Under the pieces are notes generated by a model. It ran no database searches and was not told where the DNA came from. It saw only the letters and a program-made list of their open reading frames with translations. This document shows positions 36,012 to 44,951 of a stretch of 64,000 nt of DNA, in pieces. The DNA is taken from assembly GCF_001613105.1 (NCBI RefSeq), contig NZ_BDBS01000004.1, forward strand, positions 372,001 to 436,000, read 5' to 3'. The stretch comes from Nocardia pseudobrasiliensis NBRC 108224. GTDB taxonomy: Bacteria; Actinomycetota; Actinomycetes; Mycobacteriales; Mycobacteriaceae. The translations under genes and the position numbers were made by a program. Numbering within the stretch: position 1 is the first letter of the stretch; each line of letters begins with the position of its first letter.

Positions 36012-36104
36012 GTGACCGAATGTCGCACGCCTTCAGGTGTCGGCGTACTCAACGACAGCACACATACTCCTCAGGTCTTCGGGGCCACCTTCGGCAAGCG
36101 CTGA
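36012..36104 (+). CDS. Short ORF, 30 residues, with good ribosome binding site
   Basis: A GTG at 36012 with GGAGG six bases upstream opens a 30-residue peptide rich in Thr, Gly and Val with one Cys, ending QVFGATFGKR. Its stop lies 8 bases from the stop of the convergent 2-hydroxyacid oxidase gene. Size and position would fit a leader peptide or a peptide precursor, but no maturation enzyme is adjacent. It may equally be the relic of a longer gene. Confidence 0.35.
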   Translation: MTECRTPSGVGVLNDSTHTPQVFGATFGKR

Positions 36105-36112
36105 GCAGCGAG

Positions 36113-37216
36113 CTATCCGGTGGGCAGGATCGCCGCGGGGGTGAGGTCGGCGATGGCCGGGTAGCCGTCGAGGCCCATGAGCAGGTCTGTTTCTTGCAGG
36201 AGCGCGTCGAGGACGTTGACGATGCCGTCGGAGCCGCCGCAGGCGAGGCCGTAGATGTAGGGGCGGCCGATACCGACTGCGGTCGCGCCGAGGGCGAGGG
36301 CCTTGACGATGTCGGCGCCGGAGCGGATTCCGGAGTCGAACAGGACCGGCATTCCGTCGGCGGCGGTGACCACAGCGGGCAACAGATCGATGGCGGCCAG
36401 CCCGCCGTTTGCTTGCCTGCCACCGTGATTGGAGCAGTAGACGGCGTCCACGCCTGCGTCTTTGGCGCGCCGGACGTCATCGGGGTGACCGATTCCCTTG
36501 AGTATCAACGGCAGATCGGTGAGCGAGCGGAGCCAAGATAGGTCGTCCCAGGTGAGGCGGTTACCGAAGATCGAGTTCCAGGTGTCCATCGCGGCCGAGG
36601 GATCTTCGGTGGGCGAGGTCGGCAGCAGCTTCGGGAACACCGGATCGGTGAGATAGTTGGCCAGGCACTCGCTGCGTAGCCGGGGTGAGTTGGTCAGCGA
36701 GGGGTCGCGGGGTCGCCAGCCGGTGTGCCAGCAGTCCAGGGTTACCACCAGTGCTCGGAAACCAGCGGTTTCGGCGCGGTGCACCAGGCTTTGTGCCAGG
36801 TCGCGATCGGTCGGGGTGTAGAGCTGGAAGATGCCGGGGGTGTCGCCGAGATGTGTGGCGACGGTTTCGAGTGGGTCGACGGCCATGGTGGAGGCCATCA
36901 TGGGTATTCCGGTGCGGGCGGCGGCCTGAGCGGTAGCGATCTCACCGTGCCCCTGTGGATCGCACAACCCGATCACGCCGACCGGAGCCAGGAACAGCGG
37001 CGTCGGCAGGGGGATGCCGCACAGCTCGACGGAGAGATCACGGTGTTCGCTTGCGCGCAGCATGCGGGGCAGAACACCGAGTTTGCGGAAGGCGGCCACG
37101 TTGTTGGCTTGGGTGAATTCATCGCCCGCTCCGTGGGAGACATACGACCAGGTGTCGGCTGCCATCGTGGTGCGTGCCTTGTCTTCCAGTTCGGTGTAAT
37201 CCGCGAAGTTCGTCAT
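36113..37216 (-). CDS. FMN-dependent alpha-hydroxy-acid oxidase/dehydrogenase
   Basis: This 367-residue protein belongs to the lactate oxidase/mandelate dehydrogenase/glycolate oxidase family. FMN-binding segments are LFLAPVGVIGLCDPQG, PLILKGIGHPDD (Lys240) and PVLFDSGIRSGADIVKAL. The catalytic pair is His264 and Arg267 in YCSNHGGRQANGG. It oxidises an L-2-hydroxy acid to a 2-oxo acid, passing electrons to oxygen or a quinone. The 40-residue membrane-binding loop of mandelate dehydrogenase is not obvious, so a soluble oxidase or 2-monooxygenase is favoured. Placed between benzoylformate decarboxylase and a MarR-controlled operon, mandelate is a reasonable substrate guess. Confidence 0.9.
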   Translation of the reverse strand: MTNFADYTELEDKARTTMAADTWSYVSHGAGDEFTQANNVAAFRKLGVLPRMLRASEHRDLSVELCGIPLPTPLFLAPVGVIGLCDPQGHGEIATAQAAARTGIPMMASTMAVDPLETVATHLGDTPGIFQLYTPTDRDLAQSLVHRAETAGFRALVVTLDCWHTGWRPRDPSLTNSPRLRSECLANYLTDPVFPKLLPTSPTEDPSAAMDTWNSIFGNRLTWDDLSWLRSLTDLPLILKGIGHPDDVRRAKDAGVDAVYCSNHGGRQANGGLAAIDLLPAVVTAADGMPVLFDSGIRSGADIVKALALGATAVGIGRPYIYGLACGGSDGIVNVLDALLQETDLLMGLDGYPAIADLTPAAILPTG

Positions 37217-37267
37217 GTCGTTCCTTTCTCGGTCGGTCGAGACAGTGGCGGGAATCGTCGTAGGTGG

Positions 37268-37792
37268 CTAGTCGGACAGGACTGGCTCGAGCATGCGAAT
37301 CAAGGTCGGCGAGGTCGCCAACGAGTTGAGCGCCGGTCGCAGGCTCGCGGCCAGGGCGACGCGGTCGTGGGTGCTCAGGTGTTGCAGGAAGTAGCGACGT
37401 ACCCGGTCGATGTGCGCGGGGGTGACCGCGAGCAACAGTTCGCGGCCGGTCTCGGTGAGCATGACCTCGACGCCTCGTTTGTCGGTCGCCGCGCGCTGCC
37501 GGTCGACCAGGCCCCGAGCCTGCATGCGCTTGATCTGTTGGGACAGCCTGCTCTGGGAATGCAGGGCCGCCTCGGCCAGGTCGTTCATCCGCACGCGGGC
37601 ATCAGGTGCCGCTTCCAACGCGACCAAAATGCCGTATTCGTCCAGTGTCAGTCCGTGCCCACGCCTAAGGTCGACATCGAGCCGGTCGAACAGTAATCGA
37701 CTGGTGAACACAAAAGACCACCACGCCCTCATCTCATCAGCTCCCCACCTGCTCGTCTGTTCGGTATTTTCCGACTCGCCAGGCGCGACCAT
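37268..37792 (-). CDS. MarR-family transcriptional regulator
   Basis: A 174-residue MarR protein: an N-terminal dimer helix (WWSFVFTSRLLFDRLDVDLR), a helix-turn-helix (MNDLAEAALHSQSRLSQQIK) and a wing (RGVEVMLTETGREL). The ATG at 37792 has AAGGAG 8 bases upstream. It lies 51 bases downstream of the 2-hydroxyacid oxidase start on the same strand and is divergent from the FAD oxidase gene at 37871. A 20-bp palindrome between them is the likely operator. It probably represses both directions until an aromatic acid or similar ligand binds. Confidence 0.9.
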   Translation of the reverse strand: MVAPGESENTEQTSRWGADEMRAWWSFVFTSRLLFDRLDVDLRRGHGLTLDEYGILVALEAAPDARVRMNDLAEAALHSQSRLSQQIKRMQARGLVDRQRAATDKRGVEVMLTETGRELLLAVTPAHIDRVRRYFLQHLSTHDRVALAASLRPALNSLATSPTLIRMLEPVLSD

Positions 37793-37833
37793 GATCACAT
37801 CTCCTTTTCGCAATCGCTCAGCTACTTTAGATA

Positions 37834-37853
37834 TTACATTAAATTTGATGTAA
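37834..37853. promoter_or_regulatory. Palindromic MarR operator
   Basis: TTACATTAAATTTGATGTAA has 10-bp arms with one mismatch. It lies in an AT-rich island between the MarR gene (start 37792) and the FAD oxidase gene (start 37871). Its size, symmetry and position are those of a MarR binding site covering the divergent promoters. Confidence 0.7.
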
Positions 37854-37870
37854 ATCCACAGGAGGTAGCT

Positions 37871-39374
37871 ATGACCGACATCGCAAAGCTGCGCCCCGGG
37901 CACCGGCCTGCTGTGCAGCGGAGTTTTCAGGATTTGGTGCGCGATCGACTGCCCTCGACCCCGGCGTCGTTCCCGCAGGACGCGACCTTCGATGAGGCCA
38001 CCGCGACCTGGAACTATCTGGCACAGGTGCAGCCGGTCGGCGTGGTGGCCCCACGTTCGACCGCGGAGGTGCAGGAAATCATTCGCTGCGCTCGCGAGGC
38101 GGGAGTCACGCAATTGGCCATCCGCTCGGGCGGGCATTCCTTCGAAGGCGCCAGCCTCGGCGGCCGAGACGGTGCCGCGGTGGTGATCGACATGGTCGAG
38201 ATGAACGACATCACCATCGACCGCGACGCGCAGACCGCGACCGTCGGCGGCGGCACCCTCACCGGCAATCTGATGGTGGCGGCCTTCGAACAAGGCGGAC
38301 TCATGCTGCCCACCGGCGAATGCATCGCCGTCGGTATGGGCGGTCAAATCCAGTGCGGCGGCTACGGCCACTACTCACGCACCTACGGCATTCTCACCGA
38401 TCGCCTGCTCCGCGCGGAGATGGTGCTGGCCGACGGGACCGCGGTCGTCGTCGACGAGCACACCAACTCCGATCTGTTCTGGGCGATCCGCGGCAGCGGC
38501 ACCGGATCATTCGGCGTCATCACCAGCCTCACCGTCCAATTGAACAAGGCCCCCGCCGCCCCCGCGAACTTCTTCATCAAATACCCGCTGACCGACGCCG
38601 CGTCGTTCGTGTCCACGTTCACCGCGATGCAGGAGTACTCGCTCAACGCGCCGCTGACGTTCGATCCCATGATCGTCATCTGGCGCGAACGCTTGCAGAT
38701 CCTGGGTTCACTGGCCACCGAAACCGCGGCCGAACGCGACGCGCTCGTCGCGGATATGCGCGAAAAGCTGCCCCCCACTGATGAATTCGATATCCGTCCG
38801 GCCGACTACCTCGAGACCATGCGGGTCCAAGGCCTCGAGGACACCTCCGCACCGTACTACCCCGACCTCACCGATGTCCGTCGCGAACGCCGAGAACACC
38901 TGCGCTACATGAAGATCAAGGCCGGATTCGTGCCAGAACCGTTCACCGACGAATTCATCGAAACCCTTGCCGAGCTTGCCATCACCCAACCGCCGGACGG
39001 ACTCCGGATCCAGCTGTTGGGGCTGGACCCGGCGTCCGGGCTCCCTCCCGGTCGAGGCCACCGCCATCAAGAACCGCGGCTGCCCCTGGCTGATGGGCAT
39101 GTCCTCGGCGGTGCTTCTCGACGACGCCGGTGACACCGCCGCGATGGCCGAAACAGGCAAACAGTACGACGAATGGCTCAACCAGGCCTACGAGATCTTC
39201 TATCCGTACACCACCGGCGGCTACATCGGCGACGACGACTACGCCGAAGGCGACCGAGGCCGTGACATGTTCGACAGCTATTACGGCCGACACCTACCGC
39301 AACTGAAGGCGGTCAAAAACAAGTACGACCCCGGCAACCTGTTCCACCACAAACTCAGCATCCCGCTCGACTGA
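37871..39374 (+). pseudogene. Berberine-bridge-type FAD oxidoreductase, one frameshift
   Basis: From the ATG at 37871 (AGGAGG upstream) the frame encodes a paralogue of the oxidase at 34440, with His89 (IRSGGHSFEGAS) and Cys151 (PTGECIAVGMGGQI) for bicovalent FAD. At about 39043-39049 (CCCTCCC) the homologous sequence moves by one base. The C-terminal part (VEATAIKNRGCPWLMG to PQLKAVKNKYDPGN, ending at 39374) is complete in the other frame. Removing one C restores a full protein of about 500 residues. As given, it is truncated before the BBE end with 30 wrong residues. This may be a sequencing error in a working gene or a recent mutation. Confidence 0.85.
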
Positions 39375-39487
39375 CCAGCCCTTCCGTCGCGAGAAGCCGC
39401 TCGAGCCGCAGATCCCAGGCACAGGTCACCGACGCCCCACGTCCAGCTGAATACCACTACACCGCAACTGAATTCGAGGGGAACACC

Positions 39488-40132
39488 ATGCGTATCCTAC
39501 TTTTCGGTGGGACCGGCCATATCGGAGCTGCCATCGCCGCGGAAGGGCTGACACGCGGCCACCAGATCACCGCCGCCACCCGAACCGGAACCACCGACAC
39601 CGCACTCGATCCGCGGATCACCGTCGTGACCGGCGACGCGGCCGACTCTCGGACAGTCGCAGGACTCGCCGTCGGCCACGATGCGGTCGCCTCGGCAATC
39701 CGAACCTCCTCCGACGGCACCGAAGAACCGTCGCCCACCGTCGCCGCGGCCCGAGGCCTCATCGACGGGCTACGCGCCGCCGGAGTCCATCGTCTGGTCT
39801 GCGTCGGCGACTCCGGCACTCTCGAGGTCGAACCTGGACTCCGAATGATCGACAGCCCCGGCCTGGCACCCGAATTCCGCGACGTGGCCACTGCGGCAGC
39901 GCGCGCCCTCGCGGTGTACCAGCAGGTCGACGACCTGGACTGGATCTATCTTTCCCCGCCCGGATACCCGTTCGCCGACCGCGGCCGTACGGGCTGCTAC
40001 CACGTCGGCGAGCATCTGCTCGTCAACGCTGACTGCAGCACCCGCATCAGCGTCGAGGACTACGCCGCCGCCTTCATCGACCAGGTCGAAACAACAAAGT
40101 TCAGCCGCTGCCAGCTCACCGTCGAATACTGA
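39488..40132 (+). CDS. NAD(P)-binding epimerase/NmrA-like oxidoreductase
   Basis: The 214-residue protein has the Rossmann start ILLFGGTGHIGAAIAAEGLT and the extended-SDR pattern of short NAD(P)H-binding proteins (SYSV/YwnB-like), with VHRLVCVGDSGTLEV and LDWIYLSPPGYPF near the middle. There is no YxxxK pair, so a catalytic reductase is doubtful; a redox-sensing or flavin-reductase-like role is possible. GAGGGGAACACC precedes the ATG. It follows the FAD oxidase in the MarR-controlled direction and is probably cotranscribed. Confidence 0.82.
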   Translation: MRILLFGGTGHIGAAIAAEGLTRGHQITAATRTGTTDTALDPRITVVTGDAADSRTVAGLAVGHDAVASAIRTSSDGTEEPSPTVAAARGLIDGLRAAGVHRLVCVGDSGTLEVEPGLRMIDSPGLAPEFRDVATAAARALAVYQQVDDLDWIYLSPPGYPFADRGRTGCYHVGEHLLVNADCSTRISVEDYAAAFIDQVETTKFSRCQLTVEY

Positions 40133-40216
40133 TCCCGATCGTAGGGACCATTCGTCGTCTTCGCCCTCCATGCTCGCCATTCGTTGTCCGGTTCGTTGGA
40201 TCGAAGGGAGCTGACC

Positions 40217-43147
40217 GTGAAGTTGTGGCAACCATTTCTGCATGCGCCTGCGCTGCTGGATGCTCGCAGTGGCTGTGCCGACGCCGCACCGAAGGAGTTG
40301 GCCGGGGGCTCTCCGGCGTTGTTGCAGGCCGATATGGAGTCCTTGCTCGGCGCGGACAAAGTGCACGCGCGCGCACTGGATCTGGTGCGGTATGCCAGTG
40401 ATTACAGCCCGTATCGGTTGATTCCGAAGGTGGTGGTGAATCCGCAGACACCGCAGGAGATCGCCGCGGTGCTGGGGTACGCCCGCGAGCGCGGGCACAC
40501 GGTGACCTTCCGGGCGGCGGGCACCAGCCCGAACGGTCAGGCGGCCGGGGACGACATCCTCGTCGATGTGCGCCGTGGCTGGGCCGGCACGATCGTCGAG
40601 GATCAGGGACAGCGGGTGCGGGTGCGCCCGGGCACCATCCTTGCCATGGCCAACGCGAACCTCGCTCGGCGCGGCACCCGGTTGGGCCCCGACCCGGCCA
40701 GCGCTCATGCGTGCACGGTGGGTGGCGTGATCGCCAACAACTCCTCCGGTTTCGCGGCGGGCGTCGCCCAAACCGCCTCGGCCACCTTGCGTTCGGTGAC
40801 GGTGGTGCTGCCCTCGGGGACGATCCTCGACACCGGCGCCGACGATGCCGAGGAGGTGCTCGCGGCCACCGAACCGGAACTGGCCGCGGGACTGCTGCGG
40901 ATCAAAGCCGAGATCGAGGCCGACACCGAACTCGCCGACCGCATCCGAGGCAAGTTCGCCATCAAGAACGCCAGCGGGTATCGGCTCGACGGCTTCCTGA
41001 TCGGTGCGACACCGGCACAAATCCTCACCCGGCTGATGGTGTGTTCCCAAGGCACACTGGGATTCGTCGCGGAGGCCGTGTTCGACACGGTGCCACTGCT
41101 CCCCGCCCGGGCGGACGCGTTTCTGCTGTTCGACACCCTCGCGCACGCCGCCGAAGCGGTGCCGAAGTTCACCGCGGCCGGCGCCCAAGTCGCCGAACTG
41201 CTCGACGGACGCACCCTGCGTGCCTGCGCGCAGCTACCGGCGGCGAATCCGGCCTGGGCCGAACTGCATTCGGGCTCGGCGGCATTGCTGGTCGAGGTGC
41301 GAGCCACCGACGAGGCCGCACTGGATGCCGCACTGCCGGTGATGGAATCGGTGCTGGCCGAATGTGTACTCACCGAACCAGGCCACTTCACCCGCGACCG
41401 AGCCCAGATCGGCCGCTACTGGCAGATCCGGGAGGCGCTCGGCGGTTTGGTGGGCATGCAACGCCCCGTCGGCGCCACGATGATCGGTGAAGATGTCTGC
41501 GTACCGCCCGCTCGGGTCGCCGAGGCCGCGAAAGACCTTGCCGCACTGCTCGACACGCACGGCTACGACCCGTCCCTGCAGGGACATGCCTCGGCGGGCA
41601 ACTTCCACTTCTGCCTGATGGCCGACTTCGCCACCGACGAGGGTAAGAACAACTACGCGAAGTTCATGGACGAGCTGGTCGAGCTCATCACCGGAAGGTA
41701 CGACGGCTCGTTGAAGGCCGAGCACGGCAGCGGCCGCAATATGGCGCCGTTCGTGCCGATCGAATGGGGCGATAAGGCCACAGATCTCATGTGGCGGATC
41801 AAGCAACTGTTCGACCCGCACGGGGTGCTCGCCCCCGACGTCATGCTCACCCGCAACCCCACCTCGCATCTGCAACACCTGCAATCGATGCCCCAGGTGG
41901 AAGACACCATCGAGCACTGCATCGAATGTGGTTTCTGCGAACACGTCTGCCCCAGCCGCCACCTCACCACCACCCCGCGCCAACGCATCGTCGTGCGCCG
42001 GGAGATAGCGCGCCAAGGCGGCGATACACCGCTACGTCGCACGCTGCTCGAGCAATACGAATACGACGCGGTGGAAACCTGCGCCGGAGACGGCAGCTGC
42101 TCGATCGCCTGCCCGGTCGACATCGACACCGGCACGATGATGAAAGCCTTGCGCCACACCGAACACACTGCGCGAGAAGAGAAAGCGTGGCTGCTGGCGG
42201 CGCGGCGATGGGGTCTGATCGAGCGGCTGGCCAGGGTGGCGGTGCGCGGCGGTCATCTGCTGGGCGCCACCGTGATGACGGTCATCACCGGTCTGCTCCG
42301 CCGGGTCGTGAGCACCGAGCTGATGCCGGGCTGGCTGCGTGAGATGCCCGCCGCAGCCCCCGCACGCCTGCCGCGGACCGAGCGCGACGGTGCTGCGGCG
42401 GTCTACTTCCCGGCGTGCATCAATCGCATCTTCGGTCGCGGACAACAGGATCGACGGGACCTGAGTCTGCCCGAAGCCCTGGTCGCGCTCTCCGCCCGTG
42501 CGGGCCTGCCGCTGTGGATCCCCGACGACGTACGCGGCAGCTGCTGCGCCACGGTCTGGCACTCCAAGGGCTACCACGACGGCAACACCTACATGGCCAA
42601 CCTGATCATCGAAAACCTGTGGCGTTGGAGCGATTCCGGTACTCTGCCGGTCGTCATCGACGCCGCCTCCTGCACTCTGGGCGTACTCGACGAGATCACC
42701 GACTACCTGACCACCGAGAACGCCGCACATCGTGCAGCGATGACAATCATGGACGCCACCACCTGGACCCAGCACAAGCTGTTACCCAAGCTCACCGTCG
42801 GCGCGAAACTCGGCCGCGTCGCGATGCACCCCACCTGCTCCACCCGCCACCTCGGCATCGACGGCACACTCGCCGAAATCGCAGCCGCCCTCGCCACCGA
42901 GGTCGTCGTGCCACAACAGGCCACCTGCTGCGCCTTCGCCGGTGACCGCGGCTTCCTCCACCCCGAACTCACCGAAGCAGCCACCCGCGACGAAGCCGAC
43001 GAACTCGCCGACCAGAACTTCGACGCCTACCTCTGCAACAACCGCACCTGCGAGATCGGCCTCGAGCACGGAATCGGCGGTCACTACGAATCATTCGTCT
43101 TCACCCTCGAACGCCAGACCCGCCCACCAGGCGTCTCCACCCGCTGA
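40217..43147 (+). CDS. FAD/Fe-S D-2-hydroxyacid dehydrogenase, GlcD-GlcF fusion type
   Basis: This 976-residue protein joins an FAD-linked D-lactate/glycolate-dehydrogenase half to an Fe-S half. The first half has PCMH (VTFRAAGTSPNGQAAGDDIL, ACTVGGVIANNSSGF) and a C-terminal cap (QGHASAGNFHFCLM, KAEHGSGRNMAPF). The second half has a 4Fe-4S ferredoxin motif at about 568 (CIECGFCEHVCP), another at about 621 (CAGDGSCSIACP), and two CCG domains near 774 (GSCCATVW) and 903 (TCCAFAGDRG). It oxidises a D-2-hydroxy acid such as D-lactate or D-mandelate and passes electrons to the respiratory chain. The GTG at 40217 with AAGGGAG upstream is preferred. With the FMN oxidase, the region covers both enantiomers. 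Confidence 0.9.
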   Translation: MKLWQPFLHAPALLDARSGCADAAPKELAGGSPALLQADMESLLGADKVHARALDLVRYASDYSPYRLIPKVVVNPQTPQEIAAVLGYARERGHTVTFRAAGTSPNGQAAGDDILVDVRRGWAGTIVEDQGQRVRVRPGTILAMANANLARRGTRLGPDPASAHACTVGGVIANNSSGFAAGVAQTASATLRSVTVVLPSGTILDTGADDAEEVLAATEPELAAGLLRIKAEIEADTELADRIRGKFAIKNASGYRLDGFLIGATPAQILTRLMVCSQGTLGFVAEAVFDTVPLLPARADAFLLFDTLAHAAEAVPKFTAAGAQVAELLDGRTLRACAQLPAANPAWAELHSGSAALLVEVRATDEAALDAALPVMESVLAECVLTEPGHFTRDRAQIGRYWQIREALGGLVGMQRPVGATMIGEDVCVPPARVAEAAKDLAALLDTHGYDPSLQGHASAGNFHFCLMADFATDEGKNNYAKFMDELVELITGRYDGSLKAEHGSGRNMAPFVPIEWGDKATDLMWRIKQLFDPHGVLAPDVMLTRNPTSHLQHLQSMPQVEDTIEHCIECGFCEHVCPSRHLTTTPRQRIVVRREIARQGGDTPLRRTLLEQYEYDAVETCAGDGSCSIACPVDIDTGTMMKALRHTEHTAREEKAWLLAARRWGLIERLARVAVRGGHLLGATVMTVITGLLRRVVSTELMPGWLREMPAAAPARLPRTERDGAAAVYFPACINRIFGRGQQDRRDLSLPEALVALSARAGLPLWIPDDVRGSCCATVWHSKGYHDGNTYMANLIIENLWRWSDSGTLPVVIDAASCTLGVLDEITDYLTTENAAHRAAMTIMDATTWTQHKLLPKLTVGAKLGRVAMHPTCSTRHLGIDGTLAEIAAALATEVVVPQQATCCAFAGDRGFLHPELTEAATRDEADELADQNFDAYLCNNRTCEIGLEHGIGGHYESFVFTLERQTRPPGVSTR

Positions 43148-43703
43148 GAGAAGGTACTACGCAGGCCAGATTCCCCTGCACTGTTACCGTGATCCTCCGC
43201 ATGGGTCACTGCTACCCGAGACGCGGAAGGCAATCGTGGCCGTTGGCGGATCGATAGGAAGACCGGCTGTGGGCACCGTCATCGTCGCCGGACCAGTCGG
43301 CGGTGCCGCGAGCGCTCCCGCGCTTGCCGACGACTTCGACTATAAAGCTTGACGCCTGCATATAGGAGGTGCGGGCCGACTACGAGGCACACTATGCCCG
43401 GCTGCCGCGCACGGCTTCGCGAAGCCTGATGGCCACTGTGGCCGAGGCGCGGCGTGCCCGTGTCAATGCGGTGTCCCGAAGCGCTTCTTCCGCGGCGCGT
43501 CAGCTATCTCGCGAGTAATTGCGTGCCGAACACGGTGTACTCGAGAAGGCGAGTCCGCCGAGGATTGGGAGAAATTGGCGCACAGCATCATCGAACGCAG
43601 CAAAGGCAACTGATCACCGGGCACGATCACGGCGGATCCTTCGGGGCACCCTCCAAGCTGACTCGAGCCAGAGCGAGTGCGCGGTAATGTCGCATATCGC
43701 GCG
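43148..43703. other. Degraded intergenic region
   Basis: No intact gene. A piece near 43235-43352 reads like a worn signal peptide (IVAVGGSIGRPAVGTVIVAG, then a stop at 43350). A frame at 43362-43517 gives 50 basic, Ala/Ser-rich residues, but the only ribosome-binding sequence overlaps its GTG. Neither is recognisable. The stretch abuts an IS21 relic and looks like decayed accessory DNA. Confidence 0.45.
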
Positions 43704-44016
43704 TTATAGGTCAGGTGTTGGTCTTGGCGGCGGGGACACGACCGAGGTCGCTTGCTCGAGGCGGTAGCTATCGCCCTCGAGAGATGACCTCGGCAGGGTG
43801 GACCAGCCGGTCGATCATCGCCGCGGCGACGACATCATCGCCGAACACCTCTCCCCAACGACCGAACGGCTTGTTGCTCGTGACGATCAAACTTGCCCGT
43901 TCATACCGGGACGAGGCCAGCTGAAAGAACAGGTTCGCAGCCTCGGACTCGAACGGGATATACCCCACCTCGTCGACCACGAGAAGCGGAATCCGGCCCA
44001 CGCCAACGACCTCCAT
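43704..44016 (-). mobile_element. istB: IS21-family istB relic
   Basis: The minus strand encodes the C-terminal 80 residues of an IstB transposition-helper ATPase: the Walker B region LLVVDEVGYIPFESEAANLF, then SSRYERASLIVTSNKPFGRW and GDDVVAAAMIDRLVHPAEV. A frameshift follows, after which the usual IstB end continues in another frame (LEGDSYRLEQ) to a stop at 43704. The N-terminal ATPase part with Walker A is missing, and no istA or terminal repeat is seen. It marks past insertion beside the toxin locus. Confidence 0.8.
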
Positions 44017-44199
44017 ATCCCTTCGCCGCGTTCTTCGATCCCGCCGGAGCTCAGTTCTTGGGCGGTGCGTGATCGGTCCACAATCCACCTCGACCATCAG
44101 ACCCCGGTCCACGTTTGGTCCACGACAAATCGGCCAGTGGTCCCCGCAATTCCTCTGCCCAATCGAACCATGCCGAGTTACGGGAAGATGCACACGACA

Positions 44200-44235
44200 A
44201 GGCCCGACGAGGCGGAGGGCCAGCTCGTCGGGCCT
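44200..44235 (-). terminator. Terminator of the toxin-immunity operon
   Basis: AGGCCCGACGAG and CTCGTCGGGCCT form perfect 12-bp arms around a 12-base loop, starting 33 bases after the stop of the immunity gene at 44268. This is the strongest stem in the region and separates the toxin locus from the istB relic. Confidence 0.75.
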
Positions 44236-44267
44236 CAGTGTGCCGATAACTGACGACGCTCCGTGGG

Positions 44268-44951
44268 CTACGTCAGCGCAGCGACTGCGGATTCGATGCG
44301 GTCGAGGACGCGACTTTCGGCGAAGACCTCCGAACCGACATAGACGTCGTCGAACCAACCGTAGGACCGGACGACGAACATCTCACCGACCGCCCGGCCT
44401 ACTGCGCCCCGTAGGAATTGGCGAGATTCCTTCGGCTCGGGCACATCTTCGATCCGAAAGGAATCCCAATCCGACATCTCATACCGTTCGAACTGCCCGA
44501 GCACCACCGCGCTGCCGGTACGCGTGATCTCGAGCGCAGCCGGAAGATCCGCCGGTGAGGCCAATTCGATCGATCCACCGTATCGAAGCTCGTCCTCCTG
44601 ACCCTCGATTTCACAGTCGATGCGTGTGCCCTGTGGAACTTCGACGCCATCTCGTTCGAGCGCTCCCCAGAAACGATCGCGATGTGCGAGATAGACCGCG
44701 AGCCTGCTCTTACGTGATACCGGCCTACCCACGGCCATCAACCGCAGTGCTGGCCCGCTGATTCCAGGGACTGCGCCGAGCCCGGTACCCAGCAGCCGAG
44801 CCGCGTCCGTCACCGCGTCCGACATGTCCTCCCTCGGCTGCCGGGTAGCATCCACCGACAGAACCCCGATATCTGCGGAGAATTCCTGGTCAGCGAAAAG
44901 CGGCCAACCTCGCGCTGCGTCTCGGGTAACCCGATAGGGCCTAGTAGTCAT
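44268..44951 (-). CDS. Putative immunity protein of the RHS toxin
   Basis: The 227-residue protein has no signal peptide and no domain I recognise; it is mixed alpha/beta and acidic (RIDCEIEGQEDELRYGGSIE, QFERYEMSDWDSFRIEDVPE). Its ATG at 44951 lies inside the last codons of the RHS toxin gene (11-base overlap), and a strong terminator follows. A small cytoplasmic protein translationally coupled to the 3' end of a polymorphic toxin gene is the standard place for its immunity partner. Immunity function is inferred from position only. Confidence 0.7.
   Translation of the reverse strand: MTTRPYRVTRDAARGWPLFADQEFSADIGVLSVDATRQPREDMSDAVTDAARLLGTGLGAVPGISGPALRLMAVGRPVSRKSRLAVYLAHRDRFWGALERDGVEVPQGTRIDCEIEGQEDELRYGGSIELASPADLPAALEITRTGSAVVLGQFERYEMSDWDSFRIEDVPEPKESRQFLRGAVGRAVGEMFVVRSYGWFDDVYVGSEVFAESRVLDRIESAVAALT

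Noticed and set aside
36012..36104. Mycofactocin-type precursor peptide
   Set aside because: The peptide lacks the conserved C-terminal Val-Tyr of MftA, and no radical SAM or MftB-like gene is adjacent.
43887..44253. Frames on both strands around the istB relic
   Set aside because: Only the frame with the VVDEVGYIPF and SNKPFGRWGE motifs matches a known family; the others are shadows.
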